Positions 34,293 through 44,511 are shown, numbered from the stretch's first letter. The stretch: DNA of 64,000 nucleotides from an uncultured Nitrosospira sp. (GCA_900696515.1 CAADGK010000093.1:1-64000), one strand, 5' to 3'. Notes: a model not told the origin generated them from the letters alone. Numbers and translations: made by a program.

Positions 34293-35350
34293 TTCTCGCG
34301 GGGGATATTGGCGGAACAAAAACCAACCTGGCGCTCTATGATTGGACGAACAAGCGTGTGGACCCCATTCGCCTGGAGAGTTTTCACAGTGCCGACTACA
34401 CCTCGCTGGAGGATATCCTGTCGGAATTCCTGAGCCCGCCGGCACCACCGGCGGCAGTGGGCTCGGACCAATCCGATGTCAGCGAGAAACAAGGACCACA
34501 GACCACTTCAGAGACGAGGGTAACAGCAGCGTGCTTCGGCATTGCGGGACCGGTCATCGACAACCATTGCGAGACGACCAACCTCCCCTGGGTCGTGGAT
34601 GGACTCACGATCGCGGATCGTTTTGCAGTTTCCCGCGTGCAGTTGCTCAATGACTTGGAAGCCACGGCGTACGGCATTCTGTGGCTGCGTCCTGATGAAT
34701 TGGAAGTATTAAATGCCGGGAACCCGCCTAAAAAGCGACAAGCGGTTGCCCTGATTGCGGCTGGGACAGGATTGGGCGAGGCCATTCTGTTCTGGGACGG
34801 CAAATCATATCGCCCAATGCCGTCCGAAGGAGGGCATGCGGATTTCGGGCCGAACAATGATCAGGAAATCGAGCTCCTTCGGTATCTGCGGAGCCAATAT
34901 CTCCATGTGAGCTATGAGCGTATTTTGTCCGGGCCGGGGCTCCACGCGATTTATGAGTTCCTCCGCGATACCAGGAAGAATGAGCCGACATGGCTCATGG
35001 AAAAAATAAAGGCCGGCAATCCGGCGGCAGAAATCGCCCAGGCCGGTCTCCAAGGCCAAGCGGAAATCGCCAAGCAGGCGATAGAACTCTTTGCATCAAT
35101 TTATGGGGCGGAAGCCGGGAACCTTGCGTTGAAGGCACTTTCGCTCGACGGGGTGTATGTGGGGGGTGGGATTGCGCCGAAACTCATTACGAAACTCAAA
35201 GACGGGACCTTTATGAAAGGATTCCTGAACAAAGGCCGTTATAAAAAATTGCTCAGTAAGATGCCGGTCAAAGTAATCATGAATCAGCAAACGGCTTTGC
35301 TGGGTGCAGCGTCCGTAGCCAGTGCCCTGTCGCTCAAGCCAGCATCATGA
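34289..35350 (+). CDS. glk: Glucokinase
   Basis: The 353-residue protein is a ROK/bacterial-type glucokinase: phosphate-1 motif LAGDIGGTKTNLALYD at the N-terminus, GTGLGEAIL, PSEGGHADFGP, and VYVGGGIAPK. It phosphorylates glucose from ATP. A Pro/Ala-rich insert of about 30 residues (SEFLSPPAPPAAVG) is extra. The ATGA overlap with pgl and with rpiA shows translational coupling. In a lithoautotroph, glycogen is the likely sugar source. Confidence 0.95.
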   Translation: MILAGDIGGTKTNLALYDWTNKRVDPIRLESFHSADYTSLEDILSEFLSPPAPPAAVGSDQSDVSEKQGPQTTSETRVTAACFGIAGPVIDNHCETTNLPWVVDGLTIADRFAVSRVQLLNDLEATAYGILWLRPDELEVLNAGNPPKKRQAVALIAAGTGLGEAILFWDGKSYRPMPSEGGHADFGPNNDQEIELLRYLRSQYLHVSYERILSGPGLHAIYEFLRDTRKNEPTWLMEKIKAGNPAAEIAQAGLQGQAEIAKQAIELFASIYGAEAGNLALKALSLDGVYVGGGIAPKLITKLKDGTFMKGFLNKGRYKKLLSKMPVKVIMNQQTALLGAASVASALSLKPAS

Positions 35351-36045
35351 TCTCAGACGACCTCGACCAACTCAAAAAATCGGCTGCAACCGAGGCGGTG
35401 CAATTCATCCGCAACGGGATGGTGGTTGGACTCGGAACCGGCTCCACGGCCAAACATATGATCCGAGCCTTGGGGGAGAAGGTTCGGGCCGGTATGAACC
35501 TGAGAGGGGTTCCGACGTCTCAAGAAACGGCGGCGCTTGCCAAACAAGCCGGTATTCCCCTCCTCGAAGCGGACAACCGATGGGAGATTGACGTTGCCAT
35601 CGACGGGGCCGATCAGGTCGATCCACAGTTCAATCTCATCAAGGGTGGAGGCGGCGCTCTCTTAAAAGAAAAAATCGTGGCCTCCTCAGCCAAACAATTC
35701 ATCGTGGTCGTGGACCACACCAAACAAGTCCAAATCCTGGGTGGGTCGTTTCCCTTGCCCATCGAAGTCATTCCCTTCGGATGGGGAAGTACCGCAAGGG
35801 AGATTGAATCGCTCACTAAGAGCCCTGCTGTCTTGCGCGAGCGGAACGGTGGTCCCTTTCTCACCGAAGCCGGCCACTTCATTATCGATGTCCATCTCGA
35901 TCGGATCAGCCAGCCAGGCGAACTCGAGACGGCGCTCAATCTGATCCCTGGCGTCGTCGAAACAGGCCTTTTTGTCGGCCGGACGGATGTGTTGATCGTC
36001 GGTACACCCCAAGGTGTTCGTACGGTGCATGCGCCTGGGAAGTAG
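35347..36045 (+). CDS. rpiA: Ribose-5-phosphate isomerase A
   Basis: RpiA interconverts ribose 5-phosphate and ribulose 5-phosphate. The 232-residue protein shows the signatures VGLGTGSTAKHMIRAL at about 31-46, DGADQVDPQFNLIKGGGGALLKEKI at about 82-108, and VDHTKQV. RpiA also feeds the carbon-fixing and nucleotide routes. It closes the four-gene sugar operon. Confidence 0.96.
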   Translation: MISDDLDQLKKSAATEAVQFIRNGMVVGLGTGSTAKHMIRALGEKVRAGMNLRGVPTSQETAALAKQAGIPLLEADNRWEIDVAIDGADQVDPQFNLIKGGGGALLKEKIVASSAKQFIVVVDHTKQVQILGGSFPLPIEVIPFGWGSTAREIESLTKSPAVLRERNGGPFLTEAGHFIIDVHLDRISQPGELETALNLIPGVVETGLFVGRTDVLIVGTPQGVRTVHAPGK

Positions 36046-36187
36046 CCTGAGGATCAGCAGACGCAACCTTCTCCTGATTTTCCGTCGATACACTCGCTTC
36101 CTTCCGGCCATCCCGATAGCGTATACATTTCTTCCAGCAGCAATCGCCCGTGCCAGGACAAGGACCGGACTCAAAGGTGAACACATC

Positions 36188-38767
36188 ATGCCTGACGAGA
36201 CTCTCACGATCGATCCCTATCGACTGCCACGCCATGTGATTCCGACGCGATACGAGCTACGGCTCGAACCGGATCTCACAACCGCCGTGTTTGCCGGCCA
36301 TGTGACGATCAGCCTTACGGTGCGGCAGATGACACAAACGATTGTCTTGAATGCTGTCGATCTCGTGATCGAGACCGCGCATCTGGCTGGACAGGATGGA
36401 CATCGAATTGATGCGACCACGGAATTGGACCATTCGCTCCAACGGGCGATGATCTCGACTGGGAGGCCAATTTCACAAGGTGCCTGGAAGCTCCATCTCT
36501 CGTTTCAAGGAAAGCTGAATGATCAGCTCCGTGGATTTTATCGGAGTACATACAAAGATCAGTCAGGAACAGTGCAGACGTTGGCCGCCACGCAGTTCGA
36601 GGCGACCGATGCCCGCCGAGCCTTTCCCTGTTGGGATGAGCCTGATTTCAAAGCCGTCTTTGCCGCGACCTTGGTCGTCGACCCACAGCTCATGGCTGTG
36701 TCGAATACCACGGTCCTTTCCGAGTCAACGGAGAACAACAAGAAGGTAATCCGATTTGCCGAAAGCATTACCATGTCGACGTATCTTGTCGCGTTCATCG
36801 TGGGACGGCTTGAAGCGACGGAGCCTGTTTATGTTGGGAAGACACCGATTCGCCTCTGGACGATTCCAGGCAAACAGCCGCTCACCCCATTCGGGCAGGA
36901 TATCGCCGCAGCCTCGCTCAAGTTTTTTGAAGACTACTACGGTATCCCTTACCCCGGAGATAAGCTGGATCTTCTCGCAATCCCTGATTTTGCATCAGGG
37001 GCGATGGAAAACCTCGGCGCGATTACGTTTCGGGAAACGGCGTTGCTCGTGGATCAACGTACGGGAACGCATGCGGAGCGAGAACGTATCGCCGATGTGG
37101 TGGCCCATGAAAACGCTCATATGTGGTTCGGTGATCTCGTCACCATGTCGTGGTGGAACGGACTCTGGCTGAACGAAGCCTTCGCAACCTTCATGGAAAT
37201 GTTGGCCGTTGATGCTTGGAAATCGGAATGGAAACGGTGGGAGAGCTTCAGCGTTGCACGAGCCGCCGCCTTCTCAGTCGACGGGCTGATGAGTACGAGA
37301 CCGATCGAGTACCCGGTGCGCGCCCCTAAGGATGCCGATGCGATGTTCGACATCCTGACGTATGAAAAAGGGGCCTCGGTCCTTCGGATGCTCGAACAGC
37401 ATATTGGGCCGACCATCTTCCGTGATGGGGTGAGACAGTATCTCCGAACCCATGCCTATGGCAATGCCGATACGAAGGATCTGTGGACGTCGTTGGGGGC
37501 AGTGGCTCATCAACCGGTTCCCGAGCTGATGGACGGGTGGATCTTTCAGCCGGGTTTCCCGTTAGTGACGGTGGAACTACAGGGAAGTCAACTGAGGCTT
37601 CGGCAACAACGATTCACCTATCTGTCGCAGGAGTCGACCACGCAACAACTCTGGCAGATCCCGATTCAGATTCGTTTCACTGTCAGAGGTCGTACGGAAC
37701 ATCACAAACTGCTATTAACGGAACGGGAAACAAGTATCGACCTTCCGGCCGGCGTCACCTCGCTTTTTGTCAACGAAGGGGGACATGGATTTTATCGCGT
37801 CCGCCACCAAGGGGTGCTCCTGCAGCAACTCCTTGATCAAGGCCTTGAGCGCCTGGCAGCCATTGAACGATTTGCCCTCGTCAGTGACGCCTGGGCCACT
37901 ACCATTGCCGGGGTGACACCACTGCCGGAGTACCTCCGGCTCACTACCCATTTCAAAAGTGAACGAGACAGGAATGTCTGGGCGGTGCTGCTGGAGTCCT
38001 TCTCTTTCCTGAACCGGATCATTTCAACTGAGGATCGTGCGGCGCTCGAGACATTTGTCTGTACTCGAGTAACGCCAGCAGTCACGGAATTGGGTTGGGA
38101 TCCCAAGCCTGGAGAATCAGATATCACGAAACAATTGCGCGGAGACCTGCTCGGCGCTCTCGGGAAGCTCGGCAATGATCGAAACACTCAACAACAGGCT
38201 GTGGAACGCTATCGGCAATACCGGACCGATCCGACAACCGTAGACGCGAACGTCGTTCCCGCCCTGGTTAGTATCCTGGCGCATACGGGAGACGAAACAC
38301 GGTATGAAGAGTTCTCCGAACGCTATCGGACTGCCTCGACTCCACAAGAAGAGCGACGCTATCTGTTTTCGTTAGCTGCCTTCTCTCATACAGAATTGCT
38401 CGATCGTACGTTGGCTCGGACGATCAACGGTGAAATTCGTACGCAGGATGCGCCATTCATCGTGGGAGGCCTCCTGACGAACGTCTATGGTCGTGAACAG
38501 GCTTGGAAGTTTGTGAAGGCCAATTGGGATCAGATGGACCGACTTTTTCCAAAACAGGGCCTCAGGCGCATGTGCGGAGGCATCGTCGGACTTGCGATTC
38601 CTGAACTTGAACAAGACGTGCAGAGGTTCTTTCACGCCCGCAAAATCGATTTGGGTGGAAAAACTTTGGATCAGTATTTAGAACAACTTCGCGTGGCCGT
38701 CTCCTTCCGTGGGCGGGAGGGGGCGACACTGCGGGCATATCTCCTGCGCCCACCATCAGGAGGCTGA
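36188..38767 (+). CDS. pepN: M1-family aminopeptidase
   Basis: The 859-residue zinc aminopeptidase has the exopeptidase motif GAMEN at about 274-278 and the zinc site HENAH followed by the second Glu in NEAFATF, the M1 arrangement. The C-terminal half is a long helical domain. The start is the ATG at 36188 with AAGGTGA upstream; the longer frame overlaps rpiA and is not used. It degrades peptides in the cytoplasm; no signal peptide is seen. It is 142 bases after rpiA. Confidence 0.95.
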   Translation: MPDETLTIDPYRLPRHVIPTRYELRLEPDLTTAVFAGHVTISLTVRQMTQTIVLNAVDLVIETAHLAGQDGHRIDATTELDHSLQRAMISTGRPISQGAWKLHLSFQGKLNDQLRGFYRSTYKDQSGTVQTLAATQFEATDARRAFPCWDEPDFKAVFAATLVVDPQLMAVSNTTVLSESTENNKKVIRFAESITMSTYLVAFIVGRLEATEPVYVGKTPIRLWTIPGKQPLTPFGQDIAAASLKFFEDYYGIPYPGDKLDLLAIPDFASGAMENLGAITFRETALLVDQRTGTHAERERIADVVAHENAHMWFGDLVTMSWWNGLWLNEAFATFMEMLAVDAWKSEWKRWESFSVARAAAFSVDGLMSTRPIEYPVRAPKDADAMFDILTYEKGASVLRMLEQHIGPTIFRDGVRQYLRTHAYGNADTKDLWTSLGAVAHQPVPELMDGWIFQPGFPLVTVELQGSQLRLRQQRFTYLSQESTTQQLWQIPIQIRFTVRGRTEHHKLLLTERETSIDLPAGVTSLFVNEGGHGFYRVRHQGVLLQQLLDQGLERLAAIERFALVSDAWATTIAGVTPLPEYLRLTTHFKSERDRNVWAVLLESFSFLNRIISTEDRAALETFVCTRVTPAVTELGWDPKPGESDITKQLRGDLLGALGKLGNDRNTQQQAVERYRQYRTDPTTVDANVVPALVSILAHTGDETRYEEFSERYRTASTPQEERRYLFSLAAFSHTELLDRTLARTINGEIRTQDAPFIVGGLLTNVYGREQAWKFVKANWDQMDRLFPKQGLRRMCGGIVGLAIPELEQDVQRFFHARKIDLGGKTLDQYLEQLRVAVSFRGREGATLRAYLLRPPSGG

Positions 38768-39353
38768 TCATGATCAAGCATATCGCCTGTATCATGTATC
38801 TCGTGATGGATGTGGCGTGGGCTAGGAATCCGCCCGAGTAATGCGCCGTTGTTGACCGGACAATCAGAATGGGATGTGATTTCCCTACCGCATGGCCGAC
38901 AACTTTCAGATCCGGGGATATCGATCAATTGGTGCCGGTCCCTACCGGATATTCGAAAAATTTTCTGCTGGGCCTAAGGCAGGTCGACGCCGAGTAAGGT
39001 TTGATCTGCAGTGCTCACAACGCCAGGAAATCCGCCAGATGGAGAAAATAACGCTCTCAAAACTGGTCGACGTCTCGCCTGTCCCGCGCTCCACTGCCGC
39101 ATCTCACAGAGACTGCTGAGCGGAGCCCTGCTTCTCGCTGCCGCGCCGGCCGAGCGAGTGCGGCTCGGCGTTCGTCGTCGGCGTTTGGCTCCGGCGCTTG
39201 TAAGACGTATCCTGGCAGCAACGTCAATGAGAGGGTCCCTCATGACGAATCGGGGGCTCCTGGCATACGTATTAAATCGCTACGCATATGCCCTTGATTG
39301 TCGAACACATCATGGCTCGCTACAATCAAAAGAAATGTTGAGGGGGAAGTCCG
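38768..39353. other. Intergenic stretch upstream of the PilZ gene
   Basis: About 590 bases. No recognisable gene is found; the open frames on both strands have mixed composition. GCCGAGC at 39149-39155 and GCTCGGC at 39163-39169 form a small hairpin. A promoter sits at its downstream end. Confidence 0.4.
39298..39326 (+). promoter_or_regulatory. Sigma-70-type promoter for the PilZ gene
   Basis: TTGTCG at 39298-39303 and TACAAT at 39321-39326 are separated by 17 bases, 28 bases upstream of the PilZ ATG, which has a GAGGGGGAAG site. Confidence 0.5.
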
Positions 39354-39860
39354 ATGTCCGATCTTCGCTGCCCGACGTGCGGGGCGAGCAAAATCAGGCT
39401 CGCGCATCGAAAATCTTTTCCCGATATTCTTCTGGGCGGGTTCACTATATATCCGTTCCATTGCCAGCTCTGCGCCGATCGCTTTCGCATCTTCCTCGGG
39501 CGCCGCACGCCCAATCCTCGTCGCAGTTTCGATCGAGTGGAGGTGTCGTTTCCCGTCTGGTTTCGCCCGACCAGGACCCCGGGCTCTCCTCGGGCCGGAC
39601 AGCAAGGTGTGATCGATAATCTTTCGATTCGTGGGTGTCGGATCCGAACCGCTGCTCCGGTCATCATCGGCTCAAGCCTGGAACTCGAATTTGAGTATTC
39701 CAACGATTCGCCGCCGATCACGATTGAGGAGGCTGTGGTTCGCTCTTCAGGTGGGAAGGGAACGGTCGGTTTGCGATTCACCCGCCTCCATCGAGGAGAG
39801 GAGAGGCGGATCCGGCGCATCATCGACGTATGGTTGCCCGAACTCTTGCTCACCGCCTAG
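39354..39860 (+). CDS. Zinc-ribbon PilZ-domain protein
   Basis: The 168-residue protein has an N-terminal CPTCGASK ... CQLC zinc ribbon (residues about 6-40) and a PilZ domain. The cyclic-di-GMP-binding signature is RRSFDRVEV (RxxxR) near 56-64 and DNLSIRGCRI (D/NxSxxG) near 88-96. It would be a receptor of cyclic-di-GMP; the output is not visible, and no partner is adjacent. Confidence 0.88.
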   Translation: MSDLRCPTCGASKIRLAHRKSFPDILLGGFTIYPFHCQLCADRFRIFLGRRTPNPRRSFDRVEVSFPVWFRPTRTPGSPRAGQQGVIDNLSIRGCRIRTAAPVIIGSSLELEFEYSNDSPPITIEEAVVRSSGGKGTVGLRFTRLHRGEERRIRRIIDVWLPELLLTA

Positions 39861-39932
39861 CGGAATGCCGCACATAATCCTGTGGACGATGCCAACCACG
39901 TGCTGAGACGGAATATGCGGACTGTTGCACGA

Positions 39933-42602
39933 TTATTCTTGCCGGAGCACTGCCAACGGCGGCTGTCCAAGTAGCCGATACGTGCTGAGAAACCCAACGA
40001 GGAGCGTGAGCGTGATTGTTGCAGTCATGCCCATGGCAAGTACGGTTGGTTGAAGGCTCCAGGAAAGATCGAACACGGTTTCCAGGACCGCCCACGAGAG
40101 AGCACTCGCCAGTCCCGTGCCCAATAGCCCGCCCAAGACACCCAATAGAGCATATTCAACGGCAAACGACCAGGCAATCACCGTTCTGGTTGCTCCCAAG
40201 GCCTTGAGAATCACCGACTCATACAAGCGTCGATAGCGAGTCGCCGCCAATGCCGCCGCCATCACGAAGCAACCGGACAGGACACAGAACAGCGCCACAG
40301 CGCGAATGGCCAATGAGAGGCGATCGAGCACCCGTGCGAAACTGTCGAGCATGTCCCCCATGTTGATCGCCGTCACATTCGGAAAGGCTGCCACGACCGC
40401 CTGCTGTACGACGACTTCTTCAGCTGGAGAGACCCGAACGGTCGCCACATACGTATGTGGCGCACCATCGAGGGATCCGGGGGAAAAGATCATGTAGAAA
40501 TTCGTCGAGAAGTTTCCCCATTCCACCTTGCGAATGCTCCCGATCTCTCCCGCCACGGGAACTCCTTGAATGTCTACTTCCATCGTATCTCCGACGGTGA
40601 GGCCGAGATATGCGGCAGCCTCCTCCTCGATGGAAATCAGCGGTTTGGGGAAGGTCTGACCGGGTTTCCACCATTCGCCGGCGACAACCCGGTTATCTTT
40701 GGGAAGCTCCTGCAGGAACGTCAAGACATATTCTCGCGTAAGGTACCACCTTTTCCGCTGCTCCTTTTTGGCCTCGGACTTCTCCTTCTGCTCTTCAGCC
40801 TCGGATGACGCTTCGAGCTTGATAGGGTGACCGTTGATCGCGGCGAGCCGTGATCGAACCAGGGGCGTCAGATGAGGAGCCGGGTCGTTGGTCTGCCGAT
40901 GCATCAGACGAACAAACTCTTCGGTTTGATCGGGCTGAATATCGATGAAGAAAAAGGTGGGGGCATCGGTGGGCCGATTCTCGCCGACCTGCGCGAGGAG
41001 CGACCGTTCGACCAGTGACACGGTCGTGACGACCATCACTCCGATCCCGATGGCAATGGTGATGCTGACCGCTTGGCTGCCGGGTCTCAGCACATTGCCG
41101 AGTGCTTGGCGAATAATGAGCGGGTCAGGCCTGGGCCATCTTGTGAGGGTACGGAGCAGGACGCGAGCTGCAAGCCCCACTAGCAACACCGCGCCGGTAA
41201 AGGCCGCGATGAAGAGCGCTCCCACCTTCCACGAGCCAGCTTGCCACGTTGACAAAAGCGCCAGGCCCAGTCCGATCCCGATTGCCGTGATGGCTTTCGC
41301 CCGGTCACCCGCTCGCCAAGTCTTCCACCATCGGCGCGTGTCCTGACTTGTCGTTGAAGCCATGGGGACGATCTCGCGCCGAAAAATTCTCGCCGGCTTC
41401 ACGTCACGAATAGTCAACAGCGGCCACAAGGTGAACAGCAGTGTGGACAACAGGCCCAAGGCCAACCCCTTCACCAAAGGCCCAAGCGAAATGCTTATCC
41501 CCCCCCCGGCCAATCCCAGTTGATCCAAGAGATCCGAGGCCATCAAGGCGGCAATGATCCATGGCAGCCCTTGCTGGAGCAAGACGCCGATGGCCAGACC
41601 GATCAGACTGCCGGCGAGACCGAGCATCATGGCCTGCAGGGCATAGGTACGGATGATCGTCGGAGAATCAGCCCCGATCGTCTTGAGGATGGCAATGGTC
41701 GGCAGCTTTTCTCGTACGAAGGCATGCACGGAGGTTGCGACCCCTAATCCGCCGATGAACAACGCGGTCAAGCCGATCAGGCCGAGATAACGGGTCAGCT
41801 GGTCTAAGAATTGTTTCAGCTGCGGTTGGGCGTCCTTGTACCCCGACACGCGGGCAGACTCCGATTCCAGGCGGCCCCGTAGTTCATACAGCAGCGGATC
41901 AGCGGGAAGGTTGGACAGGATCTTGACCAGATACCGCTCGCGTATGCGACTGCCCGCCTTCACCAGCTCGGAGGCATGGAGACCTTCTCGAGACATCAAT
42001 ACACGGGGGCCGAGGCTGAAGGCGTTGGCCATACGATCCGGTTCGGTTCTGACTATCGCAGCGATCGAGAAGAATTCCTGACCAATCTTCAGACAGTCAC
42101 CAATCCGGAGCCCCATCTTGATCAAAAGCGACTCCTGGACGACTACTCCAAAAGTGCCCCGGTCGTGACAGCGGCCTGACTGTTGGCCGAGAAACTCGGC
42201 CAGGTTGCCATGGGGTTCCAAGCGAACCGTGCCATAAAGCGGATATCCTGGCTCCACCGCCTTCAGCTCCACGAGCTGTGTCGGCTGCCCGCTTGTGGTG
42301 GAGTCGGCCCTGGCTACCATCGCAATCAGCTCACGCACATGTGTGAGCGATATTCCGCGTGGGTTCAATGACTCCAAGATCGCCTGGCCTTGAGGACTGA
42401 TGGGGTGAGACAGCCGGATCTCAAGATCGCCCCCCAGGAGGCTTCGCGCTTCCTTGTTAATGGTCTTCTCCACGTCCGCTCCAAAGAGCGACACCCCGGT
42501 CAACGCACCGACGCCAATGGCGATGCAGACTAAGAAATAGACAAAGTGCCGCCAAGCCGAGCGTGTCTCACGCCATGCCATGAGGAGCGTGAAGAGAATC
42601 AT
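39933..42602 (-). CDS. ybbP: FtsX-type ABC transporter permease (YbbP-like)
   Basis: An 889-residue FtsX-family permease with N-terminal membrane span (FVYFLVCIAIGVGALTGVSLFG), large periplasmic domains and about ten spans, including GLGVATSVHAFVREKLPTIAILKTIGA and the C-terminal part RYRRLYESVILKALGATRTVI, the repeated FtsX signature. It overlaps the ATPase gene by 4 bases. The order with ybbA and divergent tesA matches E. coli, which makes the YbbAP assignment firm. The cargo is not known; lipoprotein or amphiphile export is likely. Confidence 0.92.
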   Translation of the reverse strand: MILFTLLMAWRETRSAWRHFVYFLVCIAIGVGALTGVSLFGADVEKTINKEARSLLGGDLEIRLSHPISPQGQAILESLNPRGISLTHVRELIAMVARADSTTSGQPTQLVELKAVEPGYPLYGTVRLEPHGNLAEFLGQQSGRCHDRGTFGVVVQESLLIKMGLRIGDCLKIGQEFFSIAAIVRTEPDRMANAFSLGPRVLMSREGLHASELVKAGSRIRERYLVKILSNLPADPLLYELRGRLESESARVSGYKDAQPQLKQFLDQLTRYLGLIGLTALFIGGLGVATSVHAFVREKLPTIAILKTIGADSPTIIRTYALQAMMLGLAGSLIGLAIGVLLQQGLPWIIAALMASDLLDQLGLAGGGISISLGPLVKGLALGLLSTLLFTLWPLLTIRDVKPARIFRREIVPMASTTSQDTRRWWKTWRAGDRAKAITAIGIGLGLALLSTWQAGSWKVGALFIAAFTGAVLLVGLAARVLLRTLTRWPRPDPLIIRQALGNVLRPGSQAVSITIAIGIGVMVVTTVSLVERSLLAQVGENRPTDAPTFFFIDIQPDQTEEFVRLMHRQTNDPAPHLTPLVRSRLAAINGHPIKLEASSEAEEQKEKSEAKKEQRKRWYLTREYVLTFLQELPKDNRVVAGEWWKPGQTFPKPLISIEEEAAAYLGLTVGDTMEVDIQGVPVAGEIGSIRKVEWGNFSTNFYMIFSPGSLDGAPHTYVATVRVSPAEEVVVQQAVVAAFPNVTAINMGDMLDSFARVLDRLSLAIRAVALFCVLSGCFVMAAALAATRYRRLYESVILKALGATRTVIAWSFAVEYALLGVLGGLLGTGLASALSWAVLETVFDLSWSLQPTVLAMGMTATITLTLLVGFLSTYRLLGQPPLAVLRQE

Positions 42603-43375
42603 GAGCGGAATCTTGAGGAGAGCGCAGAGGTTGGATGCCCGGTGCCATAGGGTGGCGTATCGCGAAATGTGCTGTGGGCGATCCCGTCAGTGGATTCTAT
42701 CAGTGACGGCAGGGTGTCGGATTCCATACGCCCATCGCGAAGGGACAGCACCCGTTGCATCGATGCCGCGAGTGCGCTGTCGTGAGTCACAAGGACCAAG
42801 GTGGTTCCGTGATCACGGTGCAATGACAGCAGCAACTCCACGACCTGTGCCCCGGTAGCGCTGTCGAGATTACCCGTCGGCTCATCGGCCAGGAGGATCG
42901 GGGGGCGACAGGCAAAGGCCCGTGCGACCGCGACACGTTGCTGTTCTCCTCCCGATAATTGGACCGGATAGTGCCCCATGCGGTCGGATAATCCGACCGA
43001 GGCGAGTAACTCTGCCGCCCGATCTCCGGCTCGTTTCTCCCGACTCAATTCCAAGGGAACCGCAACATTCTCAATGGCCGTGAGAGTAGGGATCAGATGA
43101 AACGATTGGAAAATGTACCCGATTTTTTCACGCCGAAATTGTGCCATCCGGCTCTCGGTCATGGTCGTGATATCGGTCCCATCCAAAGTAATCGCACCGG
43201 ACGTCGGTTGGTCGAGCCCTGCCATCAGGCCCAATAGCGTCGACTTCCCGCTTCCGGACGGTCCGATAATAGCCACCGACTGTCGAGCCGGAATGATGAA
43301 ACTAATGCGATCGAGAATCGTGACGGATTGCCCCGCCGCGACTAAGGCCATCGAAACCTGTTGTACCGAGATCAT
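42599..43375 (-). CDS. ybbA: ABC transporter ATPase (YbbA/LolD-like)
   Basis: The 258-residue ATPase has Walker A GPSGSGKS, signature [14 protein letters not shown], and Walker [14 protein letters not shown]. It pairs with the FtsX-type permease that it overlaps. The ATG at 43375 is chosen with CAGGG upstream; the longer open frame is not needed. The divergent tesA starts 85 bases upstream. Confidence 0.94.
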   Translation of the reverse strand: MISVQQVSMALVAAGQSVTILDRISFIIPARQSVAIIGPSGSGKSTLLGLMAGLDQPTSGAITLDGTDITTMTESRMAQFRREKIGYIFQSFHLIPTLTAIENVAVPLELSREKRAGDRAAELLASVGLSDRMGHYPVQLSGGEQQRVAVARAFACRPPILLADEPTGNLDSATGAQVVELLLSLHRDHGTTLVLVTHDSALAASMQRVLSLRDGRMESDTLPSLIESTDGIAHSTFRDTPPYGTGHPTSALSSRFRS

Positions 43376-43459
43376 TCCAACCCTGTATTTCTGCCGGGGA
43401 GACGACAATGAAAGTGATAGTATACTGTTCGGGATGTAGGTGCGAGTGATGAGTACGTT

Positions 43460-44122
43460 ATGCCGCTGTGCAGGATTCTTCTCCTAATCGTGTTCGCCAT
43501 GGTCGCCGTGCCTTGGTACCTTACACCAGCAGGGGCTGCTTCCTCCACGCCGGATACCAGACCGCGTATCGTGGCTTTTGGAGACAGTCTGACGTCGGGA
43601 TTTGGGGTGCCAACCGAGGCGTCATACCCGGCTCAATTGCAGCGACGGCTCGATGCAATCGGCTACACCTATCGGGTGATCAATGCCGGGGTGAGCGGGG
43701 ACACGACAGCCGGCGGTCTGCGTCGTGTGCCGTGGATCCTCAGGAACAAACCAGAGGTGGTCATTCTCGAGCTGGGTGCAAACGATGGACTGAGAGGACT
43801 CAGCATTGAGCAAACACACCACAACCTTCGCGAGATCATCCACCGGTTGAAAGAGGCCGGCGTGGGGATCGTCTTGGCTGGGATGAAATTGCCCCCGAAT
43901 TATGGCCGGGACTATCTTGCACGGTTTGAAGGGATCTATCCATCGCTGGCCAACGAATACCGACTTCCGTTGATTCCCTTCTTTCTTGAGGGAGTGGGCG
44001 GCTCTGGATCCCTCAATCAGGCTGATGGGATTCACCCGACCGCGCAGGGCTACGCGTTGATCGTGGAACAGGTGCTCACGATACTCAGTCCGCTGCTCAA
44101 ATTGCCGGTGAGACGGCAGTGA
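43460..44122 (+). CDS. tesA: Periplasmic GDSL thioesterase/lysophospholipase TesA
   Basis: The 220-residue protein has a signal (LLIVFAMVAVPWYLTPAGAA) and SGNH hydrolase blocks: GDSLTSGFG with catalytic Ser, NAGVSGDTTAGG, LGANDGLRG, and DGIHPTAQGY with Asp and His. TesA is a thioesterase and lysophospholipase of the periplasm. It is divergent from ybbA as in E. coli. Confidence 0.93.
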   Translation: MPLCRILLLIVFAMVAVPWYLTPAGAASSTPDTRPRIVAFGDSLTSGFGVPTEASYPAQLQRRLDAIGYTYRVINAGVSGDTTAGGLRRVPWILRNKPEVVILELGANDGLRGLSIEQTHHNLREIIHRLKEAGVGIVLAGMKLPPNYGRDYLARFEGIYPSLANEYRLPLIPFFLEGVGGSGSLNQADGIHPTAQGYALIVEQVLTILSPLLKLPVRRQ

Positions 44123-44155
44123 GACAGACCGTGCCACGGAAAACAGACAAATCCT

Positions 44156-44177
44156 CCCCGTCTCCGAGTAGACGGGG
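44156..44177. terminator. Hairpin between convergent tesA and a small gene
   Basis: CCCCGTCT at 44156-44163 and AGACGGGG at 44170-44177 form an 8-bp stem with a 6-base loop between two stops. On the minus strand it is followed by a T-rich stretch, so it best fits the end of the 60-residue minus-strand gene and may serve both. Confidence 0.65.
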
Positions 44178-44208
44178 AAAGACTGTCACGGGTTGATCGA
44201 TCGGGATC

Positions 44209-44391
44209 TTAGGACTTCTTAAAAAACGTGTCGTAGACGCCGTAGATGAGAACGATGGCGATCAAGACGTAATACAGGCCGGTGATCCCACTATAATCAG
44301 GAGGCCCTTCCGACACATTTGCCACCGCCGGCAATGCCTGGACCAGTAAGGCCCCGGTGAAGAGTCCCGTTCGTGAAAGTAACTGCTTCAT
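44209..44391 (-). CDS. Small membrane protein, 60 residues
   Basis: A signal-like N-terminus (TGLFTGALLVQALPAVA) is followed by a short loop and one span (GLYYVLIAIVLIYGVYDTFF) with a basic end KKS. No family is recognised. The ATG has GGGGGAAGAGATG upstream. Such small proteins often are subunits or stabilisers of larger membrane complexes; the sequence gives no partner. Confidence 0.7.
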   Translation of the reverse strand: MKQLLSRTGLFTGALLVQALPAVANVSEGPPDYSGITGLYYVLIAIVLIYGVYDTFFKKS

Positions 44392-44511
44392 CTCTTCCCC
44401 CTTCTAAATCCACAGAAGACAAAAAGTGGGCGCATTCTACTGGACATCGGCTCAATGGTGCAAGAGGTACTGCCTGAGGAGAAGAAGGGCAGGGAGAGGA
44501 CCGGGAACTCG

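Noticed and set aside
39011-39619. Plus-strand frame of 202 residues before and over the PilZ gene
   Set aside because: It overlaps PilZ in another frame and has no recognisable domain; the PilZ frame has a promoter, ribosome site and clear motifs.
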